From positions 18,600,001 through 18,664,000 of the forward strand of contig OZ038526.1 in NCBI GenBank assembly GCA_964036665.1: 64,000 nucleotides of DNA. The letters run 5' to 3'. The position numbers and the translations under genes are program-made. This document shows positions 11,795 to 23,000 of this stretch, one piece after another. The notes under the pieces are model-generated. The model was not told where the DNA came from and ran no database searches. It was given only the letters and a program-made list of their open reading frames with translations. The stretch comes from Gordius sp. MW1 (Eukaryota; Nematomorpha; Gordioida; Gordea; Gordiidae). How positions within the stretch are numbered: the first letter of the stretch is position 1; every line of letters begins with the position of its first letter.

Positions 11795-12075
11795 GCCCTC
11801 ACTACCCCACCCCTGGTTATCCCGTTATGGTAGCCCTATTAATTTGTGTTCTACTAAGGTTTGTGTATGTGTTCAAGTTATATCTAAGGCTTAAAAACTG
11901 TGAACATTAAGTATTCTCGATCTAGAGGGGTTGGGTTTAGTAAGCAATATTTTTATATTACCTTTTTAAGGGGTCGGGGAATGTGGAGGGGTAGTGTTGT
12001 TAACTCACATGGTTGCTCTTGCATTGTGTTCTACCTCTACCCTAATAGTGGGCATTAATCTTATACCATTTTCAT

Positions 12076-13167
12076 TAGAGAAATGCACGGGTGACCCGAA
12101 ACCCGACCCGATATAGGGTCGGGTTCGGGTTAAAAATTCTGAAATGTCTTCGGGTCGGGTTCGGGTTGAAAATTTTAAAAGGCTGGGTCGGGTTCGGGTT
12201 CAAAATTTTAATATGCTTTTGGGTCGGGTCGGGTTGGATTTAAAGTGTCGGGGCAAAGGTTATGAGTCTTAGAATGCAAAATACACGGGACATTTGTTTT
12301 TAATTAATGCTATTATGTGTAATATTTTTTAATTAATATCGAAATGTATAATTAAAGATCATTCATATAAATAATTAAATTCTTTTTATTTTTTTAAATC
12401 TGATTGTTTTAATTTGGATACAAATTTAAATTTGACTCCTGAAAGGTAAAATATATCAACTAAATGATATTTTTAAATTGCATACAAATTATTTAAAGTG
12501 GTAGTTCATTATTAATTTAAACTACATAAATTAATATTCATAAAACAAATGAAAGTAAGTTTAAATTTATTAAATTGTTCATTTGCAAAACAATATATTT
12601 TAGATTAAATGTGACCCGATATTGTAGATGCTATCATATTTATACCTCTCTATATTAAATCACTCAAATAATTTTAGTAATCAAAATCTGTGGTTTCAAT
12701 TACTTTCGATCGCACTTTAATTTCTCTATTAAATTTTACACACCAGGGGTGGGGCAATAATGATTAAAGGAAGAATAAAATAATCATTTTTTTGTAATTT
12801 TAGCCATAATTTGATAAAATTTTTAATAATTTTTGGAGTTAGAGGGGACAGTTGCCCCTCTTTGCCACCCCCTGGCTACGCCCATCATGCACACCGCGAT
12901 TTTTCTAACACCCACGTTGGATACGAAAATTTGCAACGCGTTCGGGATGGATTCGGTAAATAAATTTAAAAGCTTTCGGGCCGTGCCGGGTGGGGTCCGT
13001 GTTGAAAATTTTTAAATGCTTTCGGGTCGGGTCGGGTTGAACATTTTAAAAGGCCTTCAGGTCGGGTGAAAAATTTAAAATGCTTTCGGGTCGGGCTCGG
13101 GTTAAAAAATTAAAAAAATTTCGGGTCAGGTCAGGTTCGGGTTAAAAAAAGAATTTGTAGTTCTCTA
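12076..13167. mobile_element. hAT-type MITE, GGGTC-repeat termini, with 8-bp TSD
   Basis: It begins TAGAGAAATGCACGGGT and ends GTAGTTCTCTA, flanked by ATTTTCAT at 12068-12075 and 13168-13175. The subterminal regions are repeats of GGGTCGGGTTCGGGTT and CTTTCGGGTCGGG; the centre is AT-rich and non-coding. A degenerate inverted copy is at about 43360-45650, and fragments lie at 52390-52970. It carries a nested insertion at 12745-12889. Confidence 0.8.
12745..12889. mobile_element. short nested MITE with 6-bp TSD
   Basis: CACACC occurs at 12739-12744 and 12890-12895. The sister copy around 43640 lacks the intervening 145 bp plus one duplication. The right end is CCCCTGGCTACGCCCATCATG, the terminus of a family also seen at 24697, 36195, 48083, 55636 and 60530. 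Confidence 0.65.
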
Positions 13168-13314
13168 ATTTTCATCAAGCCTAACGTGCTTTTGCTGCCT
13201 AATAGACCGGTTGACGCACTGGTAGATTAAAGCAGCTTATGGTATATGGTTGAATGAGGTATATACTAGTGTTAACGGCTGGCTGATTTTTCCCAGCGTA
13301 TTGCTAAGCTTAGT

Positions 13315-13488
13315 TGTTGGCGTTTATTTTCACCCAGCCTTTTCAGTGTTAGGTGAATTTTTTTGGGAGGGCTTTGGCGTTTTCCTAAAAAACACCCAAA
13401 GCGTTTTGGGTGAATTTTTTTGGGGCACCTTTGGCGTTCTTTGGGTGTATTAAACACCTAAAGGGTTTGGGTGGAGAATATTATTAAC
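13315..13488. repeat. left inverted repeat (partner at 18003-18167)
   Basis: About 170 bp containing TTGGCGTTTATTTTCACCC, AACACCCAAAGCGTTTTGGG and GGTTTGGGTGG is inverted at 18003-18167. The pair may be the terminal inverted repeats of one ~4.9-kb element that includes the hAT-like frame at 15320-16099, or two solo copies. Target duplications are not clear. Confidence 0.55.
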
Positions 13489-13784
13489 TTTTTGGTTTGG
13501 TTTGGCCGTTTTGGGTGGGGCATGCAAATATATCAATTTGTTTATATTGTTCATCATATTTGCTGTATTTAGATTTAGGTAATGAACTTTTAATTTAAAA
13601 AAAAAAAATAAATGTATCATGACGTCACTGAGTTAAAACTTTTCCCATTGTGACGTCATAATGAAAAGTATTATAATCTAATCTCTAGTAAATTATAGTT
13701 AATTACTATGCATTATAGAGGTAGGGAGTGAATCAATATGTTTTATTTATGAAAAAATTTTTGTGAAGATTTGCCCCCCCCCTT

Positions 13785-14545
13785 TATTTTTTACCCTCTT
13801 TCTCACCTGGGGAGGAACGGCGGGCAGGTGGGGTGTTTGCCCCCCTCCCCTTTATTTTTTACCCTCTTTCTGATGCGGGGAAGAGAAGGGGGGGGGCAGG
13901 GGGGTGTTTTGCCCCCCCCCTAATTTTTTACCCTCTTTCTCACTCGAAGGGGGGGGGGAGCATGGGGGGTGTTTTGCTCCCCCCCCCTTATTTTTTACCC
14001 TCTTTCTCACCTGGGGAGGAACAGCGGGCAGGTGGGGTGTTTGCCCCCCCCCCTTATTTTTTACCCTCTTTCTGATGCGGGGAAGAAAGGGGGAGGGGCG
14101 GGGGGGGGGGGGTGTTTTGCCCCCCCCCCCAATTTTTTACCCTCTTTCTCACTCGGGGAGGGGGCGGGGCATGGGGGGTGTTTTGCCCCCCCCCCTTTAT
14201 TTTTTACCCTCTTTCTGATGCGGGAAAGAGGGGGGGGACAGGGGGGTGTTTTGCCCCCACCCCCCTATTTTTTACCCTCTTTCTCACCCGGGGAGGAGGG
14301 GGGGTGTGGGTGTTTACCCCCCCCCCCCCTCCCCCCTTTTACCCTCTTTCTCACCTGGGGAGGAACAGCGGGCAGGTGATGTGTTTGCCCCCCCCCCCTA
14401 TTTTTTACCCTCTTTCTCACCTGGGGAGGGGGGGGGGGTGTTTTGCCCCTCCCCTTCTATTTTTTTACCCTCTTTCTGATGTCGGGAAGAGGGGGGGTGA
14501 TTCGCCCCTCTTCTTATTTTTTACCCTCTTTCTCACCCGGGGGGG
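13785..14545. repeat. G/C-run minisatellite, ~12 copies of ~65 bp
   Basis: ACCCTCTTTCT recurs about every 62-75 bp from 13791 to 14522. Each unit is a run of up to 13 C, then TATTTTTTACCCTCTTTCT, then CACYYGGGGAGG or GATGCGGGAAGAG, then a G run. Long overlapping frames through it (Pro/Gly/Phe rich) exist only because the unit lacks stops. Both strands can form G-quadruplexes. Confidence 0.85.
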
Positions 14546-14582
14546 GGGGCCGGAAAGCCTTTTTTAACACTTTCAAAATATT

Positions 14583-14810
14583 TTTGGGAAGATTTGCGGT
14601 CACAGTGGTGACAAATGTCATAAGCAAAATTTTATTTGAAAATAGACTTATTATATGACTAAAAGATGTTCTAAAAAATATTTATGGGAAGATTTGCGGT
14701 CACAGTGGTGACAAATGTCATAATCAACATATTCTATTGAAATTTATATTTTTTTGAAGATTTTCTAATATTAGAAAACATATTTTTGAAGATTTGCGGT
14801 CAACAATTGT
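14583..14810. repeat. short tandem repeat, ~2.5 copies
   Basis: GGGAAGATTTGCGGTCACAG is at 14586 and about 14690, each followed by TGGTGACAAATGTCATAA; a third partial copy is near 14788. The period is roughly 100 bp. Non-coding. Confidence 0.6.
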
Positions 14811-15319
14811 CTTAATATACCATATCAATTATAATTTTTTTTAATTTAACTTCATTTAAGAAATAAGCTGTATTATTAAATATAATATTTATATGAAGTT
14901 TTACCAATTTAAAAAAATTTGCCATCATGGGTAAGTAAGTTTTACTATTTAAGTTATCTTGGCATTTAATGGAAAAACTTAAGGTATTTCCAAAAAGCAT
15001 ATCATGCTATTAATTACTATGCTTTCACAAGACACCAACACTCTACGTCCTGTTGACTTAGACCTCGCGTTTACAATGCTTATGAGGATCATAAAAAATA
15101 TAGGACTTTTCTGAGTAATGAGTTAAGCATTTTAATTTAAATTATTGCTTATTATTTAATAAGAAACCTAATTTTCTAATTGCTTATGACTTAATTAGTA
15201 GTTGACATAATAAAAAAAGTTTAATTTTCATTTATTTTATTTATAATATAAAGATTCGCAACTTCTACATACCTTGATAATACAAAATGATTCAAATAAT
15301 ATTTTATTTAATAATAATG

Positions 15320-16099
15320 TAAACGATCACATATTAGCCCAATTTCTTAAACATAAAATGTAATTTACACAAGAAGACGATATCTGATTTCATTTTTTTT
15401 GTTACTAAATTGGATGCAGCAGAAAAGAGTCTTTCGGCCGGTACCGATGTCCCCTGCTGGACTAGATATTTTCTTGCAATTTTAGAAAATCTAGGGTATC
15501 TTCTTTTGTTAATTGCCCATCACTGTAGGATGTCATGCTCCGCTAAAAAATATTATAATTATACAATATAAATTTACCATCCAATAGAGGTTGATCCAAA
15601 TATCTTTCCAACTCTTCGTCTCTATTTTGGCAATCCCTTTCCAAAATAAAATTAGAATTAAAATAATTTACTCTTCAAGTAATTGGAAGGCGATTGCTGT
15701 TGAAGATAAGAGTTCTTGTGAGATCTCAATATCTGGAGTTGTTACAGCTAACAACAAATCAAGTTCTATATCATTAGACTGGGTTAGACAATCCCTTGGC
15801 ATCTTCTCCTTTTTTAGTCGCGAGTCAAGTAGAACCCCAACGTAAAAATTAAAAGAGCCAAAAAAAATTTCATATTGCCCAAGTTTTTCAAGCATGGACT
15901 CGGCTGCTCTTTGAATTTTAGGGTTTGTCTGGGTCAAACCATTTAGATATTTGCGTATTTTGTTTAGGTAAAATACGCACAATCTTATTGAAGGATGTGT
16001 TTGTGTGGAAATAGAATTTGTCATGACATCGAATATGGAAAGAAAGGGCTCAACTTCTTTTAGAAATTTGATATCCTCCTCTGTACATACGAAACTCAT
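15320..16099 (-). pseudogene. hAT transposase, C-terminal part, decayed
   Basis: The frame at 16099-15668 encodes a hAT-like segment with the FDVMTNSISTQTHPS and LNKIRKYL blocks, then an AAESMLEKL segment resembling the region before the dimerisation domain. Further along the minus strand at about 15500-15320, after a stop, the signature TSVPAERLFSAASNLVTKK of the hAT dimerisation domain is readable, interrupted by a stop just before it. The N-terminal BED finger and most catalytic acids are absent. It is therefore a broken transposase, likely part of the element bounded by the inverted repeats at 13315 and 18167. Confidence 0.7.
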
Positions 16100-16530
16100 C
16101 TATACTCCGTATAAACGTAGCATATTTGCTATGCAATTTATGGGCGAGAAAGATGGGAAGGGGCAAGAATGCCTATAGGGGGGTATTAAATGCAAAATGA
16201 TTAGTTAATTATTTATACAAATTTTCCATTTATTCAAAAAAAAATTGCCTTCTCCGGGATTCGAACCCACATCAGTAGAGGCTTAAGCCTTTGTAGGGGC
16301 ACAGGTACCCATATCAGTAGAGGCATACGCCCTTGTAGGGGAGGGCTTAGGGTAATTATCAATGTTAACCAATTCAAAAACGAAAAAAAAATTTCGATTC
16401 ACAATTTGGCCAATGATCATTTTTTTCATTGGTCAATAGCCAGCGGAGGGTCAAAAAGTAATATTATCCATGGTATTAACAAGAACAAAATATTAATTTA
16501 ATTAAAAAAAAAAATTTTTGTCCTCTCCGT

Positions 16531-16600
16531 GATTCGAACTCTTTGCCTCCTATTTACAAGCCGTTCGCTATAACCACTCACACCCTGCTGGTATTAAAAA
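16531..16600 (-). repeat. tRNA-like sequence (SINE head or pseudo-tRNA)
   Basis: The minus strand reads GCAGGGTGTGAGTGGTTATAG, then AGTTCGAATCACGG, resembling the A box/D arm and B box/T arm of a tRNA at normal spacing. The anticodon stem pairs poorly and the acceptor stem does not close, so I do not call a functional tRNA. Confidence 0.4.
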
Positions 16601-16784
16601 AACTGTGTAACTTTTATTTATAATGAAAATAATTTTTTGAATGGTAGAAGTTTTTATGTTATTTATATAGATAATGATATAATAAAGTTGTGTTTTATGT
16701 TTATTATATAAAAAAATGAAACATTAATAGAAAATCAATACATTATAGATAATTTAACAAATATAAATTATTATGGAAAAAATG

Positions 16785-16836
16785 GGGGGGGGGGGGGCGC
16801 AAAAAAATTATAAAATATTTGGGGGGGGGGGGGGGC
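16785..16836. repeat. duplicated poly-G tracts
   Basis: Two runs of about 14 G, each followed by CGC, about 35 bp apart. Simple-sequence expansion. Confidence 0.7.
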
Positions 16837-17879
16837 GCGTGTATAAAAAGGTTAAGAACCACTGTTTTAAAACACTTCAACAATAGGCGTTTTTTGATCA
16901 TCAAATAGTCAAGAATTTGGTTCAGTAATTTATAATGATTTTGGGAGTAGCATTTTTGAAATTTTAGCCTTTACTTAAAAACACTTTGGCCAATGGTCAT
17001 TTTTTTAATTGGTCAGTACCAAGAGACTGTCTATAAATACATACGAGTCAAAAAAAACGAAAAAAAAATTTGCGAATCACATTTTGGCCAATGGTCATTT
17101 TTTTTCATTGGTCAGTACCAAAAGACGGTCTATAAATACATACGAGTCAAAAAAAAACGAAAAAAAAATTTTGATTCACATTTTGGCCAATGGTCATTTT
17201 TTCCATTGGTCAGTAGCCAGCGCATGATCAAAAAGTCATTTTGTCAATGGTATTAACAAGAACAATATATTAATTTAATTTAAAAAAATAAAAATTTTGC
17301 CCTCTCCGGGATTCGAACCCACATTAATAGAGGCATAGGCTTTTGCAGGGGCACAGGGACCCATATCAGTGGAGGCATAGGCCCTTGTAGGGGAGGGCAT
17401 AGGGTAATTATCAATGTTAACCTAATATTCCAATTCAAAAACGAAAAAAAAATTCGATTCACAATTTAGCCAATGGTCATTTTTTTCATTGGTCAGTAGC
17501 CAACGGAAGGTCAAAAAGTCATATTATCAATGGTATTAACAAGAACAATATATTAATTTAATTTAAAAAAAAATAAAAATTTTGCCCTGTCCGGGATTCG
17601 AACCAGCAATTCAGAACGTTCGCCTAAATTCGAACCCACATCAGTAGAGGCATAGGCTTTTGTAGGGGCACAGGGACCCATATCAGTAGAGGCATAGGCT
17701 CTTGTAGGGGAGGGCATAGGGTAATTATCAATGTTAACCAATTTAAAAACGGAAAAAAAATTTGATTTATTTGGCCAATGGTCATTTTTTTCATTGGTCA
17801 GGAGCCAGCGGACGGTCCAAAAGTCATATTATCAATGGTATTAACAAGAACCAAATATTAATTTAATTAAAAAAAAAAA

Positions 17880-17945
17880 TTCGTCCTCTCCTGGGCTTGA
17901 ACTCGAACCTCCAGGTCAGAAGTCTGGGGCAAATAACTTGAGGGG
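17880..17945 (-). repeat. tRNA-like sequence
   Basis: The minus strand shows CCAGACTTCTGACCTGG, an anticodon-arm-like hairpin (loop CTTCTGA), then GGAGGTTCGAGTTCAAGCCC, B-box like. The 5' half is degenerate. It is probably the tRNA-derived part of the surrounding repeat. Confidence 0.3.
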
Positions 17946-18002
17946 TAACGGACGGACGGACGGACACCAAAAAACGAGCCCATAAATTGCATAGCAATTA
18001 AT

Positions 18003-18167
18003 ATCCACCCAAACCTTTTAGTTGTTTAATACACCCAAAGCCAAACGCCAAAGGTGCCCCCAAAAAATTCACCCAAAACGCTTTGGGTGTTTTTTACGAA
18101 AACGCCAAAGCCCTCCCAAGAAAATTCACCTAACACTGAAAAGGTTGGGTGAAAATAAACGCCAACG
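18003..18167. repeat. right inverted repeat (partner at 13315-13488)
   Basis: Inverse of 13315-13488 with few differences. It sits directly against the end of the tandem-repeat element at 18001, so that element probably inserted at or inside this repeat. Confidence 0.55.
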
Positions 18168-20011
18168 CTTGCAGACGACCAATAGAAACCCTTGGTTTTA
18201 CAACACTTATATACTAATCTGGCATCAGCAGAGTTGCTTGAAACAAACCATGGTAACGAGCAGAGTTGTTTGAATATGTATATGGTTTTGAGCAAATTTT
18301 ATCATAGCGTATCATTCTTTTAGGGACGTAGCTTTGTATATAGTACGATTTGAATGTTTATACAAAAATGTTAATTAATAAAATTTGAAATATAAAAATG
18401 ATTAGAGAAAAATTTAATTAGTATTATTACCCAAGTGAAAATGTATGCTGACATTTGGCATAATTGTCGTTTATGCATCTAAATAAATACTTTTAACAAA
18501 ATGGTGGCTCATAAAGTTGTTACAAATATAACTTTACGGTTGGCAACTTGTTTTGGCGGCATTTGTCACAAGTGTCGTTTATGGACCAAAATAAATACTT
18601 ATTTGGTAGTCAAGGTGTCAATTTAATTTTGCCATTATTGTAGTCTATGGATCTTAATAAATACTTCAATTATTAAACATGGAGGTGCCGGTGAAGAGGA
18701 CCAAGGGTCACGTGGGAAGGACAAGTATACATAGTTATGAACGAAGAAGATAAATGAGGGCATGGCGCTTACCCGATCAAGATGGAAAAAACTTATCAAA
18801 CAAACACCACGACTTTGTGACAAATACGAAGATTAAAATAATTTACATGAATATTATACGGTTGTGTTGCAGACCTACACACCTGATCAATAGCTTTACG
18901 ATAATATACAACAATTATTTGCAAACATGCGATAAAAAACGTTAATGATCCCAAAAACTCTTAGCTAAAAATTATATCTTACTATACATTCAACATATTC
19001 ATTATGCCCTTTATTTTTGAAACTCTCGGGTAACAAACACAAAACATACAAACTAGAGCAAAACCAGAACACATTGTAATTGCAAATAATGCAATGTTTT
19101 GCATTACACATATTAAATATGACTTATTCCGCAAAGCTTCACAAATATCCTAGCCAAAAGAAAACTTTTCAGGTTTTATTAATATCATTATATAATATAT
19201 ACCATATGTTCAAATTATTATAAAAACAAAGTATTATTATATTATATTAATTTATATATGAACAAAATTTGCAAGTGAATGAAACTTTCTGTATTATATA
19301 CCATATAAATATTTTGGGAATTAATATATATCCATATACAAAATGAATTACAAATTTTCTCTTTTGCAAGGGAAATTTAAAAAATAGACAAGTCATAAAT
19401 GACGGGGGGGGGGGTAAGGTGAGGGTGGAGAGATGGTAGGTGGTGGGTTATCAGTGTAAGAAAAGGCAGCATCAATGTTATTAGAGTCCGTAAAATTTTG
19501 AGATATTGGATATCTTTTAACAAAACACTTAACGAAAGGGAGCACAGATCAAAGTTAAGCTTAGGGATGAAGGATGGAACGAGACATGAGAAGAGGGAGC
19601 ATGATACAAACTAGTTGGTGCACCAAGTATTGAGTGAAGGAAGAATAGGAGTTAGTAGGGTCTAACGAAATAAAAATAAAAGGCAAATTTGGATGAGTGG
19701 GAGTGGAAGGGGAACACAACACTGCTGAATTGAAGGCAACAAATAGGGGCATTTTGAAATACAGGGATAAAATTTAAAGAGAGTGTGTGAGACATAAGGA
19801 GAGAGAGAGAGAGAGAAAAGGGAGGAGTTAGTTAGGCGATGAAAGTTTTGATATTCGGTTGATAAAAATGCACATATAAACATCTATATGGTGGGGTGGT
19901 GTTGATGGTATGGTAATGAAACAAGATCGAAATGGTGTAGTAAGTTAACGAAAACATCGAGCGACGAGCCCTGGATTGGGGGTATGTATAGGTGCGTGCG
20001 TCTGAAGGAAT
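18168..20011. other. downstream flank of CNOT4, no gene seen
   Basis: Contains three loose copies of a GTCGTTTATG(G/C)AYC, then AAATAAATAC motif (18465-18660), a G run at 19404 and a (GA)n tract at 19800-19816. It includes the 3' UTR of the minus-strand CNOT4 gene below 20012, but no single poly(A) signal stood out. Confidence 0.4.
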
Positions 20012-23000
20012 TCAATTGCCATCAAGATTGTCGGACGACAGGCCGCCCGAATTTTGGGCTCCTCCGTTACCGCATTCGGACCCAGACCCGACGCGACCTA
20101 GCCCGTTGACCGACGACCACATGGATAAGCAAGGGTCGGGATACAAAGGACCGGAGCCGGGCAAAGTTGAAAAATCGTTGACGAGCGGGCCGCCGTAACT
20201 CATTGGGTTGGAGGCATTGTAGATTGAGGTACTATTCGGACCAATCCCTAGTAGATCGGTCGCGCCGTGTCCCCCAACACCCATTATCATGTTGTGGGAG
20301 TTGTTGTTAGCGTTGTAGGTATTGGCCATATGATCCCCCATGTAGGGATGGTGTTGGTAGGACGATGTACCCCCACCCTTCAAGCAATTATTGTAGCCGG
20401 GGCCGCTGGCATTGGAATGGGCGTCGTGGATGGGCACGTTGTAGGGACCCTCGCCCCTGCCGTGGTAATTGGCGTCGCTGGCGATAGCCGGATTAGTGGA
20501 GGGGGTCGTGGTCGATGAGTTAAGGTAGACCGGTGGTGGGTGGGCAGCTTGAAAATTGGTCATATCCATTTGGGGCATAGGCGGCTGTTGCTGCTGAGAA
20601 TAATTTTGACTGTGGTTACCCTGGCTTGCCATCACGATCGGGGATACGTGCATGTGCAGTTGGTCCATTAGCGGTCCGTTGCTGTAAGGTGCGTTGCTGG
20701 GGATCATATTTTTGTTAGTGTTGTAGCCATCTGGTAAATAAATCAGCAATTTGACACTCAGACGCGTTAATAATTCAATGTAACGATTTAAATATCATTT
20801 CGCGCTAGTTTAAATTAAAAAGTAGTTAAACCTTCTTAACTTGAACAGCTAAACTATACAAATAGAACGAAAAGTCCTAGCTAATCAATATGTGCGATGC
20901 GTCAAATTTAATTCGACGACGACAGTTGTGCCAAAATATATATGTATTAAAATGAAATGTCATGCCTAAGGTAAGATGGTTGTTCTCAAATTGTTGTTGT
21001 CCATTGCAATTATTGCCCTGCGAACCGCCGTTGAAGTGCTGCTGCTGTAGCTGATTGCCGTGTTCGTTGCCGTAGATTTGGTTTTGCGGGTAGTTATACT
21101 GATTGGACGAGATGGCGAGCGGAAATTGGCTCGGGTGGTGGAACAACTTGAGGGGCGACATACCGGCGGCAGCGGATAAAAGTTGGTTGAAGGGCGGGCT
21201 CAGCATCGATCTGAGAAACAGGCTGTGGGGCGAGGGAGGAGCCGCGCTCACCAGAGAATCCATGAAAGCCGGCGGGGTTGTGGACGAACACTTCTCGAAG
21301 CCCTGACCTACACCCTTCTTGTACAGCTGCGACGTGCCACCGTGGCTATTGCCAATGTCCCCCTGGTATTGATGATGTTGATTCTGTTGCTGCTGATTCA
21401 AAAAAGCCGCGGCGGCGTTGAATGGAGGGATGGTGGGGATGCGAAATCCGTTTAAGGCGGGTGCGGTTGCTGCAGACATAGAAGCAAAATTTATGAAGGG
21501 CGACTGGCTTTGAATGAAGTTATTATTGGCGGGCGACATGGCGGGATTGAGGGATGCGTGGCAGACGGACATGGCTTTCAGGGCGTCCGCCATATCCTTG
21601 ACCCCAAAGGGGGAGGGCGTCGTAATGGGTCCGGCTAAGGGGGCTTGAATGTTGGAGGCAAAGTTTAGGCCAAATTGATTGAGTTTTTTGGAGGAGGAGG
21701 GGGGAGGATGGAGGGGGGTAAAAGAGTTTTGGTTGTGGAAAAGGCCGCGAGGCCCCATTTGACCGCCGGCCAGAGTTCTGGGGTTAGGGGCGCCGGTGTT
21801 GAGATTGCTGTGTGTCGAGTTGGGCGGGAGGGTATTGTTGGTGCCGTTGGAGGCGGCTGGATTGTAGGCCGCGGCGTTGAACATGTGCTGAAAGGGGAGA
21901 CCGTTGTTGATGCCCAGGGTTAGGGCATTCACTAGATTGCAAAAGGTCGTAACGGCGCCCGAGCTATTGGACTGGCCCATTTGATCCTGGGAGGTTAAGG
22001 AACTGAACGCCATCATTTGCTGCAAACGGGCCAAGATTTGAGCTTGGGACATGGTTGCCAACCCACCTAGATGCAAGGATTTGGAAAGGGGAAAAAGACA
22101 TTTTAAATGAATAAAATTCACCTATATTATAAAGCATTTACCGATAAAATTGTGTTGAGCGGTTGGGAGAGGGGGGTTGTTCATGGTAGAACCCGGGAGA
22201 TTGCCTCCGTTAGTCATGATGTATTGTTGAATCAGGTTGGAAAGGAGAGCGCTATTGAACAGGGACCCATTCTTGTCGGAGGAAGATGACGACGCCTCGT
22301 CGAGCGCGTTGTTCGAGGGCAGGACATTCATGGCGTAATCGTTGGTGGTATTGCTGCTATCAAAATGATGCGAGGCGTTGCGGTCGGTGGGGTGGGAGTG
22401 GTGACGATTGGTGGAGGCGGGGGCGGCACCGGTGAGAGAAGAGCTTAGGGGTACACCACCACCAGAGGAGGAGGCCGATGACAGAAAATTAAGCATCATG
22501 GCGGCCGCGGGTGGGCCTAGCAAGGGAGTCAGGCCGGGCATGGTGGAAAAGCGCTTATCGTTACCCGAGCCCGACCCTGCATGGTGCTGGCTTTGATGGC
22601 CGACACCCTCATCGTAAGAAGAGTTGAGGGGTGTGAGGGGAGCAGCTCCCAGGGGATATTGAGAGAGCAAGGGGTCGAAGTGAGGCAAGAAGGGGGCGGA
22701 TTTGAGGGGGGAGGAGGAGGAAAAAGTGTAGTTGCTGACCCCCTCATCGCCCGCTTTGAGGGTGTGAGCGTTGGGGGAGGGGAGGTGGTGGTTGTAGGGG
22801 TTATCGGGGAGGACGGTCCCCGTTTTGTAGGGCGACGTAGTGACTTCTTGGAAGCGCTGAGCGTTGCCCGGTATTTGCATGACGGTATTATTATTGCAAT
22901 TGGTGTGGTGTCGAGGCTCGTGGTGGGGCCGCTGTTCCTGCTGGATGAGTTCAGCGAGAGCTTTGGTAGATTCGTTGTACGGATCGAAGCCTGCAATTCA

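Larger units (their letters stand above)
16119..18001. mobile_element. pearl/HINE-like tandem-repeat element, copy 1
   Basis: One end is TTTGCTATGCAATTTATGGG (16124-16143) and the other is its inverse, CCCATAAATTGCATAGCAAT, near 17981-18000, preceded by a (GGAC)4 microsatellite at 17950-17966. The interior is a series of units containing TTGGCCAATGGTCATTTTTT and CATTGGTCAG, with spacing from about 100 to 300 bp. Some units carry CTCCGGGATTCGAACC, which resembles a reverse-oriented tRNA T arm. A tandem core, short microsatellite and palindromic 3' end are the layout of Helitron-related INE-1/DINE and bivalve pearl elements. That placement is inference. Confidence 0.55.

Noticed and set aside
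13833-14658. Overlapping Pro/Gly/Phe-rich reading frames
   Set aside because: They lie wholly in the G/C-run minisatellite, exist in several frames at once and have no splice or start context.
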